Positions 1 through 9,224 are shown, counted from the stretch's first letter. The stretch is 64,000 bases of DNA from Spirochaetota bacterium (GCA_035477215.1 DATIKU010000002.1:1-64000); one strand, 5' to 3'. The notes: generated by a model from the letters alone, not told the origin. A program made the numbers and translations.

Positions 1-255
1 AATAGACGATTTTCATGGATTCTGTTCCGTCGCCGCTTTCCATACGCGATTTTGCGACGGGAGTCAAGAACGAATTAGCGTGCCCGGTCACCGTGCGGGA
101 ATGATGATCATTCCCCGTCTTCCGGCGAAAATATTATTTCCGTCGGAAAAAGTGCTTGCCGTGAATTTGGCTTATGTAATATGATCATAGAACATAATAT
201 CTTAACGTCGCGTGCTATAGTGATAATATAAATTAAAGATAGGGAGGTTCGTTTG
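1..255. other. non-coding upstream region of acyl-CoA synthetase gene
   Basis: No supported gene is visible. The last 80 bases are AT-rich and hold promoter-like hexamers (TTAACG at 202-207 and TAATAT at 224-229, 16 bases apart, each matching the sigma-70 consensus at only four of six positions). A good Shine-Dalgarno sequence, AGGGAGG at 241-247, precedes the ATG at 256. The promoter is only a weak suggestion. Confidence 0.4.
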
Positions 256-2082
256 ATGAAAAAGTACCCCGAGGTTTCGATCGCCGCGGTTTTCCAGAAC
301 AACGCGCAGCGTCTCGCCGGAAAGGCATATGCGGCGTATTACAAGGACGGAAAGTTTCACGACATCTCGTGGACCGAGATGAACGAGATGGTGCGCAATC
401 TCGCCTATTACCTGCTGTCGAGGGGAATCCAGAAGGGCGACAAGGTGGGCATCTTCTCGCCCAACCGGTACGAGTGGCATATTGCGGCGCTTGCGATTCA
501 CTCGATAGGCGCCGTGGACGTTCCCATCTACGGCACCAACTCGGCCCAGGAGACGGAGTACATCCTGGAAAACTCCGACTCGAAAATGTGCCTGACCGGC
601 ACCAAGGACCATCTCGACAAGGTGCTGCAGGTCAGGGGCAAGCTTCCGCTCATTACGGAGGTCATCGCTTTTGACGAGCCCGGTGTAAAAATCGACGGTG
701 TGACGAGTCTTAAAGACGCGCTTGCGGCCGGAAAGAGCAAGGCCGACGAGGCTACCTTCGACCAGCGCCTCAAGGCCATTCAGCCGAACGATCTGGCCAC
801 GCTTATCTATACCTCGGGAACAACGGGAAATCCGAAAGGGGTCATGCTCACCCACAATAATTTCTACTCGAACGTCAACAACACCCTCTTCGAAATGAAA
901 GATAAAAAAACCGGCAAACCGCTCCTCACCGAAGACGATCTTTTTCTTTCATTTTTGCCGCTTTCGCATTCTCTCGAGCGTACGGCGGGTTTTCATGGGG
1001 CCGTTTATTCCGGAGCCAAGACCGCCTTCGCGCGCGACATCAGCACCATCCTCGAGGACTTCACCATGGTGCGGCCGACCGTCATCATCTGCGTGCCCCG
1101 AATTTATGAAAAGATACATGCGGGAGTACTCGGCAAAGTGGCCCTCGCCCCGCCGGCACGGCAGAAGATATTCGGCTTTGCCACCGCGCAGGCCTCAAAA
1201 AACCTTCACCGCGTTTGCCGCGATCTTCCGATCAGAAGCATAAAATACAAGATCGCGAACAAGCTCGTCTTCTCCAAGCTCAAAGCCGCGCTCGGCATGG
1301 ACCGCCTGCGCTACGCCATCTCGGGCGGGGCGCCCCTTTCCGTCAACGACGCGGAATTTTTCATCGGCATGGGCATGAAGATCCTCGAGGGTTTCGGTCT
1401 CACCGAGACCTCGCCGGTCACGCATTTCAACCGTCCCTGGTTCATCAAGCCGGGCACGGTGGGGCATGCCATCCGCGGAACCGAGACCAAAATCGCCGAC
1501 GACGGCGAGCTCCTCATCCGCGGGCCGCAGGTGATGACTGGTTACTACAAGAACGAGGCCGCCACGAAAGAAGTGTTTACCGACGACGGGTACTTCCGCA
1601 CCGGCGACATCGCCATGATCGACGAGGAAGGCTGCCTTAAAATCACCGGCCGAATAAAGGACATCATCGTAACCGCGGGCGGCAAGAACATCTCGCCGCA
1701 GAACATCGAAAACAGCGTGAAGAACAGCCGCTACGTGGAGCAGATCGCCGTGATCGGCGACCGTCGCAAGTTTCTCTCGGCGCTGGTGGTGCCGGCCTTT
1801 CCGGAGCTCGAGGCGTGGGCCAAACAGCAGGGCATAGCTTTCGGCCAGGCGACTGAGCTTCTTACCAACGCGAAGGTGCTCGAGCTCTTCCGAAAGGAAA
1901 TCGACGAGAACACGGTGCAGTTCGCGCGCGTCGAACAGATCCGCAAGTTCACGCTCATCAAGGCCGAATGGACGCAGGTGACCGGCGAGCTTACCCCCAC
2001 GCAGAAGGTGAAGCGTCGCGTTATCGAGAAGAAGTACGCTTCCGAAATCGACGCCATGTACGCCGGCGAAACGGGGGACTGA
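256..2082 (+). CDS. long-chain acyl-CoA synthetase (AMP-forming)
   Basis: This 608-aa protein belongs to the ANL adenylating superfamily, FAA1/FadD15-like branch. Such enzymes activate fatty acids to acyl-CoA through an acyl-AMP intermediate, usually at the inner face of the membrane. The P-loop-like A3 motif YTSGTTGNPKGV lies near residue 185, GFGLTETSP near 378, YFRTGD near 446 and GRIKDIIVTAGGKN near 465. Length is normal for the family. An in-frame TTG lies one codon upstream, but the ATG at 256 has the better spacing (8 bases) from AGGGAGG. The gene appears monocistronic and is followed by an intrinsic terminator. Chain-length preference cannot be read from the sequence. Confidence 0.95.
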   Translation: MKKYPEVSIAAVFQNNAQRLAGKAYAAYYKDGKFHDISWTEMNEMVRNLAYYLLSRGIQKGDKVGIFSPNRYEWHIAALAIHSIGAVDVPIYGTNSAQETEYILENSDSKMCLTGTKDHLDKVLQVRGKLPLITEVIAFDEPGVKIDGVTSLKDALAAGKSKADEATFDQRLKAIQPNDLATLIYTSGTTGNPKGVMLTHNNFYSNVNNTLFEMKDKKTGKPLLTEDDLFLSFLPLSHSLERTAGFHGAVYSGAKTAFARDISTILEDFTMVRPTVIICVPRIYEKIHAGVLGKVALAPPARQKIFGFATAQASKNLHRVCRDLPIRSIKYKIANKLVFSKLKAALGMDRLRYAISGGAPLSVNDAEFFIGMGMKILEGFGLTETSPVTHFNRPWFIKPGTVGHAIRGTETKIADDGELLIRGPQVMTGYYKNEAATKEVFTDDGYFRTGDIAMIDEEGCLKITGRIKDIIVTAGGKNISPQNIENSVKNSRYVEQIAVIGDRRKFLSALVVPAFPELEAWAKQQGIAFGQATELLTNAKVLELFRKEIDENTVQFARVEQIRKFTLIKAEWTQVTGELTPTQKVKRRVIEKKYASEIDAMYAGETGD

Positions 2083-2148
2083 TTCGCGGTGGTACGGGCA
2101 TGAAAGTGCCGCCTGTCATGAACCATTATCCGGAATAAGTGAAAAAGA

Positions 2149-2181
2149 CCGGGCGGCGATCGTTATCGCCGCCCGGTTTTT
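2149..2181 (+). terminator. Rho-independent terminator
   Basis: A perfect 12-bp stem (2149-2160 with 2165-2176) closes a four-base loop CGTT and is followed by TTTTT. It sits about 65 bases after the acyl-CoA synthetase stop codon and should end that transcript. Confidence 0.9.
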
Positions 2182-2182
2182 C

Positions 2183-2552
2183 GTATAATCATAACCTTGA
2201 ATGTTTCGCTTTCTGCCTGTTGAAGGTTCGTAGGGGGTGATTATATATCGATCGTTTGTATATCCTTTTTCAGACGGCCATCGCGGTTTGTTGTCGTACT
2301 GATTCTCAGGGTTTCCATTTTACTTAGAAGCCCTTGCTTTTTTCACTTCGTTCCCCAACCCGCGAATTCCAGGGCCGATTCGTTTTTTACGCAATCATCA
2401 ATTTCCAAACATGAATACCCATATTCGGGAATAAACTCAATCGCCAGGGCTGTAAACAGGATGCAATCAAGACTGCAATTTGTCATGAGAACGCCGCGCC
2501 CGATCCCCGCATCGAGGATAGATCCCGCCGCCCCGGTTTCGTAATAATCCGA
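2183..2552. other. 370-base non-coding stretch
   Basis: This lies between the convergent acyl-CoA synthetase and aminotransferase genes. I see no credible ORF, RNA gene, repeat or strong hairpin in it. Confidence 0.5.
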
Positions 2553-3764
2553 TTACGCCAGCTTCTCCAGCGCCGCCTTGATGCGCTCCACGCCCTTGCG
2601 GATGTTCTCATCCGACGTGGCGAATGAGAGGCGGATGTTGTCGTCGTTGCCGAATTCCACGCCGGGCACCACCGCCACCTGGGCGACTTCCAGCAGGTAC
2701 GACGTCAGCGCGCTTGAAGTTGAGGGGCCTTCGTATTTATCCTTCACGGTTTTCCATCCCTTGAGCTTCTCGACGCCCCTGATGTTCGGAAACGCGTAGA
2801 AGGCCCCTTCGGGCATGAGGCAGGATATTCCGGGCGCGGCGTTGAGCGCGTCGACTATGAGCTTTCGCCTGCGGTTAAAGGCCCCGACCATCGCGGTGAC
2901 GACCGACTGATCTCCGATAAGCGCATCGACCGACGCCCACTGCGAGATGGACGCGGGGTTGGACGTGGACTGGCTCTGCAGTATCTCGACCTTTTTGATG
3001 ACCTCGGCGTCGCCGGCCATGTAGCCGATGCGCCATCCCGTCATGGAATAGGCCTTGGAGACGCCGTTGAGCACGATGGTCTTTTTAAAAAGCTCGCTCG
3101 AGATGTTCGCGGTGTTGGTGAAGGTCCGCCCGTCGTAGACGATGGACTCGTAGATGTCGTCGGAGATGATGACGATATCGCGTTTTTCAAGCACTGCTGC
3201 AAGTTGCGCAAGCTCGTCGCGGGAGTAGGTCGCGCCGGTCGGGTTTGACGGGGAATTCAGTATGACCCCGCGGGTTTTTTTAGAGAGCGCTTTTTCGAGG
3301 TCGGCGGGAGTCGCCTTGAAACCCATTTCCTCGCGCGTTTGCAGAATCACCGGGACGCCTCCGGCGAGCTCCACGATCGGCGGGTACGATACCCAGTAGG
3401 GGGCGGGCACGATCACCTCGTCGCCGTCGTTGAGGAGCACCTGCATCAGGTTGTAAAACGAGTGCTTTCCGCCGCAGTTGACCGTTACCTGGGCGATGTC
3501 GTATTCCAGGCCGTTATCGCGTTTGAATTTCTCGACGATCGCCTTCTTAAGCTCCGGGATGCCGCCGGCGGGCGTGTATTTGGTCTTTCCCGCGTCGATG
3601 GCTTTTATGGCGGCGTTCTTGATGTGGGCGGGCGTGTCGAAATCGGGCTCGCCCGACCCGAAACCGATTACGTCGATACCCTTCGCTTTGAGCGAATCGG
3701 CGAGCGCGGTGATGGCGAGCGTCGCCGAAGGCTTCACCTTGAGAATTCTCCCGGAGAATTGCAT
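2553..3764 (-). CDS. class I/II aminotransferase, aspartate aminotransferase-like
   Basis: The 403-aa protein is a fold-type I PLP aminotransferase of the bacterial AspC/AatA (Ib) kind, which interconverts aspartate or aromatic amino acids with their 2-oxo acids. The PLP lysine is K237 in SKAYSMTGWRIGY. The NPTG motif begins at N174 and the cofactor-contacting SDDIY at 201-205. The open frame continues far upstream on this strand, but that part is antisense to the MBL-fold gene. The ATG at 3764 is preceded by AAGGG and begins the first stretch with family similarity. Substrate is uncertain: aspartate is most likely, with prephenate or kynurenine-type activity possible in this subgroup. Confidence 0.9.
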   Translation of the reverse strand: MQFSGRILKVKPSATLAITALADSLKAKGIDVIGFGSGEPDFDTPAHIKNAAIKAIDAGKTKYTPAGGIPELKKAIVEKFKRDNGLEYDIAQVTVNCGGKHSFYNLMQVLLNDGDEVIVPAPYWVSYPPIVELAGGVPVILQTREEMGFKATPADLEKALSKKTRGVILNSPSNPTGATYSRDELAQLAAVLEKRDIVIISDDIYESIVYDGRTFTNTANISSELFKKTIVLNGVSKAYSMTGWRIGYMAGDAEVIKKVEILQSQSTSNPASISQWASVDALIGDQSVVTAMVGAFNRRRKLIVDALNAAPGISCLMPEGAFYAFPNIRGVEKLKGWKTVKDKYEGPSTSSALTSYLLEVAQVAVVPGVEFGNDDNIRLSFATSDENIRKGVERIKAALEKLA

Positions 3765-4079
3765 GTTCACACCCTTGCGTGTCGTAATAATGAGGAACGA
3801 AACGGCATTGAGAGCGGTTACCCGGTGATCGGTGGCGTGACGGAGCGTATGGACTGCAGATGCCGGGCCTTTCCGCCGGACCGGAATGAAAATAGATGGT
3901 GGGTCCGTGATGTCAATGGTTTTTTGGGAAATTGATGATGCAAACAACGGAATTTTTGGACATATATAAAAAAGGATTTGCGTAATTGCCCGGATAAGGG
4001 TACGACCACGCAGGGTCTGAACACGGCGACTGCGGGCGAGGGGCCGGCGGGCTTCGGACGATACAACAGAGGCGAATAT
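3765..4079. other. divergent intergenic region
   Basis: These 315 bases separate the divergently read aminotransferase and MBL-fold genes, so both promoters should lie here. An AT-rich core near 3935-3985 is the likeliest place, but no hexamer pair is convincing. No gene is seen. Confidence 0.45.
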
Positions 4080-5036
4080 ATGATTATACGGTTCTGGGGA
4101 GTGCGGGGTTCCATTCCGACGCCGCCCACCGATGCTGTAATGCGGGATAAGATCAGGAAGGCGCTCTTGCAGGCGTCTCCGGCGGACATTTCGTCGGAGG
4201 AATCCATCGATCGCTTCATCGATTCGCTTCCGTATTCCGTCCGCGGCACCTATGGCGGTAACACCACCTGCCTGGAGGTGCGTACCGCCGATGACGACAT
4301 TTTCATCATCGACTGCGGCACCGGCATCCGCCATCTTTCGGCGGAGCTTATGAAGGGAGATTTCGGCCGCGGCCAGGGCATCGCCAATATCCTGCTTACG
4401 CATACGCACTGGGACCACATACAGGGCATTCCGTTCTTCGTTCCCTTCTTCGTGAAGGGAAACCGGTTTCATATTTATTCGCCGTTTCGCGACATCAGGG
4501 AGCGCGTGGAGTATCAGCAGGTATTCACCCATTTCCCGGTGAACCTCGATTCGATGCTCGCCACCAAGGAGTTTTTCATCATCGAGAAGGAGGCGCCGTT
4601 CCATCTCAACAACGTCACGATCATCAACAAGCGCATGCGGCACCCGGGCGGGGCCTTCGGTTACCGGATAGAGGAGGACGGAAAATCGTTCATCTTCACC
4701 AGCGACTGCGAGTTCAATATCGACGAGATCGACCAGATCGACTCGTACAGGGATTTTTTCTGGAATGCCGACGTGGTCGTCTTCGACACGCAGTACACCT
4801 TCGAGGAGGCCATCGACAAGATCGACTGGGGGCATTCCTCGGCGTCGATCGCGATCGATATCGCCCTGCGGTTCAACGTTAAAAAGCTTTTCCTCTTCCA
4901 CCACGAGCCCACCTACAGCGACGACAAGCTCGAGACGGTGCTTTCGAACGCGCGGACCTACATGAGTATGAACGCGAGGAGAAAGGGGGTGCTCGATATC
5001 GACATTGCGCGCGAGGGCGTCACCATCGAGCTCTGA
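4080..5036 (+). CDS. MBL-fold metallo-hydrolase
   Basis: The 318-aa protein has the metallo-beta-lactamase fold of the COG1235 (PhnP/cyclic-phosphodiesterase-like) group. The zinc motif HTHWDH occupies residues 108-113, a later FTSDCEF supplies the bridging aspartate, and LFHHEP near the C-terminus supplies the last histidine. The ATG at 4080 has AGAGG seven bases upstream and begins at MIIRFWGVRGS, a typical start for this family; the longer upstream reading frame has no support. It is a single gene divergent from the aminotransferase. Substrate is unknown; phosphodiesterase-type hydrolysis is an inference from the family. Confidence 0.85.
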   Translation: MIIRFWGVRGSIPTPPTDAVMRDKIRKALLQASPADISSEESIDRFIDSLPYSVRGTYGGNTTCLEVRTADDDIFIIDCGTGIRHLSAELMKGDFGRGQGIANILLTHTHWDHIQGIPFFVPFFVKGNRFHIYSPFRDIRERVEYQQVFTHFPVNLDSMLATKEFFIIEKEAPFHLNNVTIINKRMRHPGGAFGYRIEEDGKSFIFTSDCEFNIDEIDQIDSYRDFFWNADVVVFDTQYTFEEAIDKIDWGHSSASIAIDIALRFNVKKLFLFHHEPTYSDDKLETVLSNARTYMSMNARRKGVLDIDIAREGVTIEL

Positions 5037-5045
5037 CGTGCCGCG

Positions 5046-5735
5046 TCAGCGGACCCCCTGCAGGCGGTCGATGTCCGCGTGTTTGCCGATTACGATCATG
5101 ATCACGTCGGCGGAGATTGTGTCGTGCGCCGTGGGCGCGATCTTGATTTTATGGTTCTTGTCCTCGATTCCCGGCGACGCGCCTTCGGGGGGCGGGTATT
5201 TCAACCCGATGATCTGACAGCCGTAGCGCGTGCTGATCTGAAGCTCCTTGAGTGTCTTGCCGACAAAGCTCTTCGGCGGCGTGACCTCGATGATGCCGTA
5301 ATCGTCGGTAAGGGGCAGGTAGTCCATGGCGTTCTTCAGGGCGAGCTTGTTGGCAACGCGTACCGCCATGTCTTTTTCGGGAAAGATGACGTCGGTAACG
5401 CCGATCATTCTTAGAATTTTGCCGTGGTCCTCGGATATGGCGCGCACGATTATCCGCGGAATTCCGATCTCCTTTATATAGAGCGAGATGAGAATGCTCG
5501 CGCCCATGTCGTGCCCGATGCTGATGATCGCGCCGTCGAAGTCCCTTAGCGCGAGCGATTCAAGCACCTCCTTGTTGGAGGCGTCGCCGATGATGGCGTG
5601 GCTTATGAAGTCCCTTGCGTGCTGCACCGCGTCGCGGTTGGAGTCCATGCCCAGCACCTCGCAGTTGTTCTCCACGAGCGTGAGCGCGATGTTGAAGCCG
5701 AAATTTCCAAGCCCGATGATGATAAACTTTTTCAT
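5046..5735 (-). CDS. trkA: Trk/Ktr potassium uptake regulatory subunit TrkA (RCK domains)
   Basis: The 229-aa cytoplasmic protein opens with a Rossmann RCK_N domain (GLGNFG at residues 8-13, acidic residue in GMDSN near 31) that binds nucleotides. A small RCK_C domain fills about residues 135-220. Such subunits form a ring gating the membrane translocator. It begins three bases after the stop of the TrkH-type gene on the same strand, so the two form a translationally linked pair. The length matches single-cassette KtrA/TrkA proteins rather than the double-length E. coli TrkA. Confidence 0.93.
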   Translation of the reverse strand: MKKFIIIGLGNFGFNIALTLVENNCEVLGMDSNRDAVQHARDFISHAIIGDASNKEVLESLALRDFDGAIISIGHDMGASILISLYIKEIGIPRIIVRAISEDHGKILRMIGVTDVIFPEKDMAVRVANKLALKNAMDYLPLTDDYGIIEVTPPKSFVGKTLKELQISTRYGCQIIGLKYPPPEGASPGIEDKNHKIKIAPTAHDTISADVIMIVIGKHADIDRLQGVR

Positions 5736-5738
5736 AAC

Positions 5739-7088
5739 CTATCCTATCATTATATGCTCTTCGGGATAGCGGATATCCAGTTGTTTCTTCCCTGTCGTAA
5801 GAGCGGTGATCAGCGTAAGCGGCCCGAGCCTTCCGATGTACATCACCGCGCATAACAGCAGTTTACCCGTATCGCTCAGGTGGGGCGTGAGGCCCGTCGA
5901 AAGGCCGACCGTGCCGAAGGCGGATGTGACCTCGAACATGGCGGAAAGGAATACGTTTTTCACCGCCGGGGTTCCCACGACAAGAAGGCAAAAGGTGGCC
6001 GTTGAGACGAAAATCAGCGCCAGTATGAAAAGCGACGTGCTTCTCTCGACCGTATCGGAATCGAGTGCGCGACCCCACAGCACGATCTGGCCACGCCCGC
6101 GGAATTTCGTGATGAGCATAAGCCATACCACGGCCATGCTCGTGGTTTTTACCCCGCCGGCGATTGAGCCGGGAGATCCGCCCGTGAACATGAGAAATAC
6201 CATCATGAAGAGCGTGGTCTCGCGGAGCGAGCCGATATCCACGGTGCTGAATCCCGCGGTGCGGCAGGTTACCGACTGGAAGAAGGAGTTAACGATCTTC
6301 CCGGAAAAAGTGAAGTTCATAAGCGTATTGTTCCATTCCAGCGCGGCGAATGTCACCATCCCCCCGGTGATAAAAACCGCCGTGAGCGTCAGAACCAGTC
6401 TTGTATGGAAGCTGTACTGGCCCATGAACCGTCGCAGGTGGAAGCGTGTGCGCGAGAGCTCGGAGAGCACGATAAACCCCAGTCCGCCCATGATAATGTT
6501 TGCCGCCACGGCCGTCAGCACTATCGGGTTGTCGTGATACCCCGCGAGGCTGTCCGGATAAGTCGAAAAGCCGGCGTTGCAGAACGCCGATATGGAATGG
6601 AACAGCGCGTTCCAGGCGGCCGTTTGAGGGGCCTGTGTTTTGATGAACTGGCTGAACAGCGCCGCCGCGGCGATCGTTTCTATGACAAAGGTGTAGAATA
6701 TGATCTGTAAGAGGAGCTTCCGTATGGGAAGATTCCGTAAATCGCTGTATACCGATTCGAACGTAAACCGCCATTTGATTGAAATGCTTCCGCTCAGCGC
6801 GGATAAAAGCGCGATCGAGAAGGTCATGATCCCGAGGCCGCCGAACTGGATCAGGACGAGCATGACCGCCTGACCGAACAGGGTGAAGTCTGTGGCCGTG
6901 TCGAGAACGATAAGCCCGGTAACGCATACCGCGGAGGTCGCCGTAAAGAGCGCATCCACGAACGATATGCCATGGACGGTCGAAAAGGGAAGCATGATGA
7001 CCAGTGCCCCGACCAGGATGAGCGCGAGGAAGCTCAACAATATCTTGTTGATCGGGTGGACCGACGAAAGTGTATTTCGTGGACTCAT
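5739..7088 (-). CDS. trkH: Trk/Ktr potassium uptake membrane subunit (TrkH/KtrB)
   Basis: This 449-aa inner-membrane protein is the K+-translocating subunit. Its four pore repeats each carry a recognisable filter glycine segment: AVCVTGL early, FCNAGFST, CRTAGFST and GTVGLSTG near the C-terminus. Length and the lone P-loop architecture fit KtrB. It lies directly upstream of trkA and downstream of tRNA-Val. A terminator for the tRNA separates the units, so trkH-trkA probably needs its own promoter or read-through. Whether Na+ drives transport, as in many KtrB systems, cannot be decided here. Confidence 0.95.
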   Translation of the reverse strand: MSPRNTLSSVHPINKILLSFLALILVGALVIMLPFSTVHGISFVDALFTATSAVCVTGLIVLDTATDFTLFGQAVMLVLIQFGGLGIMTFSIALLSALSGSISIKWRFTFESVYSDLRNLPIRKLLLQIIFYTFVIETIAAAALFSQFIKTQAPQTAAWNALFHSISAFCNAGFSTYPDSLAGYHDNPIVLTAVAANIIMGGLGFIVLSELSRTRFHLRRFMGQYSFHTRLVLTLTAVFITGGMVTFAALEWNNTLMNFTFSGKIVNSFFQSVTCRTAGFSTVDIGSLRETTLFMMVFLMFTGGSPGSIAGGVKTTSMAVVWLMLITKFRGRGQIVLWGRALDSDTVERSTSLFILALIFVSTATFCLLVVGTPAVKNVFLSAMFEVTSAFGTVGLSTGLTPHLSDTGKLLLCAVMYIGRLGPLTLITALTTGKKQLDIRYPEEHIMIG

Positions 7089-7095
7089 GGCTCAT

Positions 7096-7123
7096 AAAAA
7101 AAGGGTATCGGTCATCAATACCC
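7096..7123 (-). terminator. terminator downstream of tRNA-Val
   Basis: Read on the minus strand, GGGTAT and ATACCC pair around a nine-base loop and are followed by seven T residues (A residues 7096-7102 on the plus strand). It lies ten bases after the tRNA-Val 3' end and just before the trkH start codon. Confidence 0.7.
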
Positions 7124-7132
7124 TGTTTTCTT

Positions 7133-7205
7133 TGGGCGCTGCAGGGATTGAACCTGCGACCCTCTGCTTGTAAGGCAGATGCTCTCCCAGCTGAGCTAAG
7201 CGCCC
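7133..7205 (-). tRNA. tRNA-Val (UAC)
   Basis: The minus strand folds as a full cloverleaf of 73 bases. The acceptor stem GGGCGCT pairs with AGCGCCC, the D arm has GCTC/GAGC, and the anticodon stem TCTGC/GCAGA encloses loop CTTACAA with anticodon TAC. The T arm is GCAGG/CCTGC around TTCAATC. The discriminator is A and the 3' CCA is not encoded, so CCA-adding enzyme is required. It is followed by a terminator and lies between the HU-like gene and trkH. Confidence 0.97.
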
Positions 7206-7208
7206 CGT

Positions 7209-7478
7209 TTAGGCCTCTCTTTCGGTCGACTTACTGGGTTTGAATGACAGCACCGATCGGGCCGGAACATCCAGGCTTCTTCCCGCAATGGGGGAGAACA
7301 CCCTGCGCTCCTTGCGCAGCACCCTGGTGAACGTACCGAAACCCCTTATCTCTATTCTGCCGTCCGTGTCAAGATTTTTAAGAATGAGCTCGAGAAAATT
7401 GTCCACGATGTAGCCCACTTCCCGGCGCTTCATGCCGCTCTGGCGGGTGAGCTGGTCGACGATCTCGTGCTTGGTCAA
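7209..7478 (-). CDS. HU/IHF-family DNA-binding protein
   Basis: The 89-aa basic protein has the HU/IHF architecture: two N-terminal helices, then the conserved GFGTF element (about residues 46-50) leading into the DNA-binding arms. It would dimerise, bend DNA and help compact the nucleoid. The start is a TTG at 7478 that gives the normal family N-terminus (MTKHEIVDQL). A G-rich stretch lies 8-12 bases upstream; no ATG fits. It sits between rpsT and tRNA-Val on the same strand. HU and IHF subunits cannot be separated reliably by eye. Confidence 0.9.
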   Translation of the reverse strand: MTKHEIVDQLTRQSGMKRREVGYIVDNFLELILKNLDTDGRIEIRGFGTFTRVLRKERRVFSPIAGRSLDVPARSVLSFKPSKSTEREA

Positions 7479-7498
7479 GCAAGCCCCCGTTCGGCGTC

Positions 7499-7777
7499 CT
7501 AACGGCTCGCCGCGGCGTTTACCTTCCTGGCGAGGCGCGATTTTTTTCGTGCCGCGGTCTTCCAGTGGAAGACTCCCTTTGCGGCCGCCTTGTCGATCTT
7601 TTTAACGAAACCGGCGAAAACGGACGAAAGAACGGAAGGATCCTTCGCTTCTTTCGATTCGAGGGTTTTCTGCACCTTTTTGATCTCGGTCCTCACCGAC
7701 GACTTGACCTGCGCGTTTTTCTGACGGCTCTTTTCGTTGGTTTTTATTCGTTTCTGTGCGGATTTGATGTTCGCCAC
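7499..7777 (-). CDS. rpsT: 30S ribosomal protein S20
   Basis: The protein is 92 aa, lysine- and alanine-rich, and begins ANIKSAQKRIKTNEK, the classical S20 N-terminus that binds 16S rRNA. The start is GTG at 7777, four to five bases after AAAGGTGG. The frame extends 11 codons further upstream, but that part lacks similarity. It ends at the family's usual alanine-rich C-terminus. The gene precedes the HU-like gene by about 20 bases and may share its transcript. Confidence 0.96.
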   Translation of the reverse strand: MANIKSAQKRIKTNEKSRQKNAQVKSSVRTEIKKVQKTLESKEAKDPSVLSSVFAGFVKKIDKAAAKGVFHWKTAARKKSRLARKVNAAASR

Positions 7778-7864
7778 TGTGCCACCTTTACGCTGATGCT
7801 GAATTCGCAAAACTGAAGCGCAACTATGCTGTGCGGGCCTTTTTGTGTCAAGAATAAAAACCCA

Positions 7865-8422
7865 TCATTCGGTCAACAGCAGGCGGAAGATGGATCGGGC
7901 GTAATAGTGCATGGTACACTCGTAGTTGCCTTCCACCTTGGAGATCTGCACCAGCACGATCGTTTTCTCGCAGGAAAAGGAATAGCTTGTCGTGGAGCCC
8001 TCGTGCTGGATGTGGGGCTTGCCGTATACATTCATAACGGCCCCGAGCTTCTCCGCGAATGCCGCAGTGCTTATCGCTCCGTGCCGCTCCATCACCGCCA
8101 TGAGGCGGCTCCTTATAAAGAGGTAGTCTCTTGCGGGGGTGGAGGCGGCCTGGACGATCGTCATGTTGTCGGCAAGAGCGCCGTTTACGGACAACAGGTA
8201 ATTCACGATCTTATTGTCATAACGGGGATTCGCCCTTGGCGAAAGCTCGCTGACGGCGGTTCCCGGGGCGATTATACGGCCAAGGACCGCGTCCTTTGTC
8301 ATACCCCACGAACTGAAGGAAGGGGGAAATCCCGATGTTCCCGCCGGGCCCGCTCCGGCGAAGGCCGTCAGTACCATGAATGCGAAGAGGGCGGCCCCTC
8401 CTTTCCGCGCGATGTATTCCAT
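7865..8422 (-). CDS. exported hypothetical protein
   Basis: I do not recognise this 185-aa protein. Residues 1-30 look like a signal peptide: a short basic start, then a hydrophobic run rich in Ala, Phe and Val, ending GAGPAGTSG. The rest is soluble, mixed alpha/beta, with two cysteines in the C-terminal third. The chosen ATG at 8422 has GGAGAG three to four bases upstream and creates the signal sequence; an in-frame start at 8521 would bury it behind 33 basic residues. It lies upstream of rpsT on the same strand. A good extended -10 promoter candidate sits about 200 bases upstream. Confidence 0.65.
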   Translation of the reverse strand: MEYIARKGGAALFAFMVLTAFAGAGPAGTSGFPPSFSSWGMTKDAVLGRIIAPGTAVSELSPRANPRYDNKIVNYLLSVNGALADNMTIVQAASTPARDYLFIRSRLMAVMERHGAISTAAFAEKLGAVMNVYGKPHIQHEGSTTSYSFSCEKTIVLVQISKVEGNYECTMHYYARSIFRLLLTE

Positions 8423-8834
8423 AAGCTCTCCGGAGTGGTGAAGTCTGGCCCGTCTTCGGTACCGCTTTTCCGCCGATTCCGTCTTCCATCGATCATCGAA
8501 ACGCATACCGTATTGTGTCAAACATTTTAGTCCTTTGGTGACAGTGTTTAACCGTTTAAGCGTTCACATCGATATACCGCAATGGATTGTTCGGGGGCAA
8601 TCCGGAATAGACTTTTATTATATCACGCTTAAAAAAAACGGTAAAGGTGTTGTAATTTATAATTGCCGTACGTTATTGTACCACAGGCTCGGGATGTGAT
8701 TGTAAAGGAATAAAATGGAGATGCCGTATCGGATATGGGTGTTCCCGGTGGCGGTCTGAACGCGAACGTTTTCCCGGTTCGGCACCCACGCCGCACGGAT
8801 AAAATCGGAACGACGCGATGGAGGAGGGAGGGTG
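8423..8834. other. divergent intergenic region
   Basis: The 412 bases between two divergent exported-protein genes hold no gene. They contain a run of eight A residues (8631-8638), a minus-strand promoter candidate at 8617-8645, a plus-strand TATAAT at 8658-8663 without a good -35 partner, and a small 6-bp hairpin (8584-8603). Confidence 0.5.
8617..8645 (-). promoter_or_regulatory. sigma-70-type promoter, extended -10
   Basis: On the minus strand TTTACC and a perfect TATAAT are 17 bases apart, and TGA immediately precedes the -10 hexamer, giving an extended -10. It points toward the exported protein gene that starts at 8422, with a leader of about 190 bases. Confidence 0.5.
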
Positions 8835-9176
8835 ATGCTGCTGAAACTTGAACATATATCGATGCTCACGACGGCCTTTATCGTACTGGCCGGATTCATG
8901 TCCTTTTCCGAGGCCGGGGATAAGCCGGGCCGACAGTCCGAGTTCACCGGTCGGGTGATCGACGTCGGCGGGAGCTATGTGGAGCTGAAGCGCGGAGCGA
9001 GGGAGTTGCGGCTCGAGTACGCCGCAACCACAAGGTTCTTCGGCCTGGATGGCGTCGAGACAGACAAAAACGTCATCGAGCTCTGCCAGGTGGTTAAGGC
9101 GGTCTACCAGCCGGTCAATCGTGCCGGGGAGCCGGCGAGTATAGCGGTCGTAAAGGAAGGAAATTGCCGGAAATAG
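8835..9176 (+). CDS. small exported hypothetical protein
   Basis: This 113-aa protein begins with a hydrophobic signal segment (about residues 11-27, ending FSEA) and continues as a small, probably beta-rich domain with a repeated GRVIDVGGSYVELKRG-like pattern. I do not recognise the family; small periplasmic OB/SH3-like barrels look similar. The Shine-Dalgarno GGAGGGAGG is very strong; the ATG at 8835 is preferred over a GTG three bases earlier. It precedes the DUF362 gene by 48 bases and may be co-transcribed. One cysteine pair is too far apart to suggest a metal site. Confidence 0.7.
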   Translation: MLLKLEHISMLTTAFIVLAGFMSFSEAGDKPGRQSEFTGRVIDVGGSYVELKRGARELRLEYAATTRFFGLDGVETDKNVIELCQVVKAVYQPVNRAGEPASIAVVKEGNCRK

Positions 9177-9224
9177 AAAGTATGCCGATATGTCCCGTTC
9201 GAAAAGCCGATCTGGAGGCCCATT

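Noticed and set aside
3765-4904. Upstream extension of the aminotransferase reading frame (380 extra codons, minus strand)
   Set aside because: It is antisense to the MBL-fold gene, has arginine-rich biased composition and no similarity; the aminotransferase starts at 3764.
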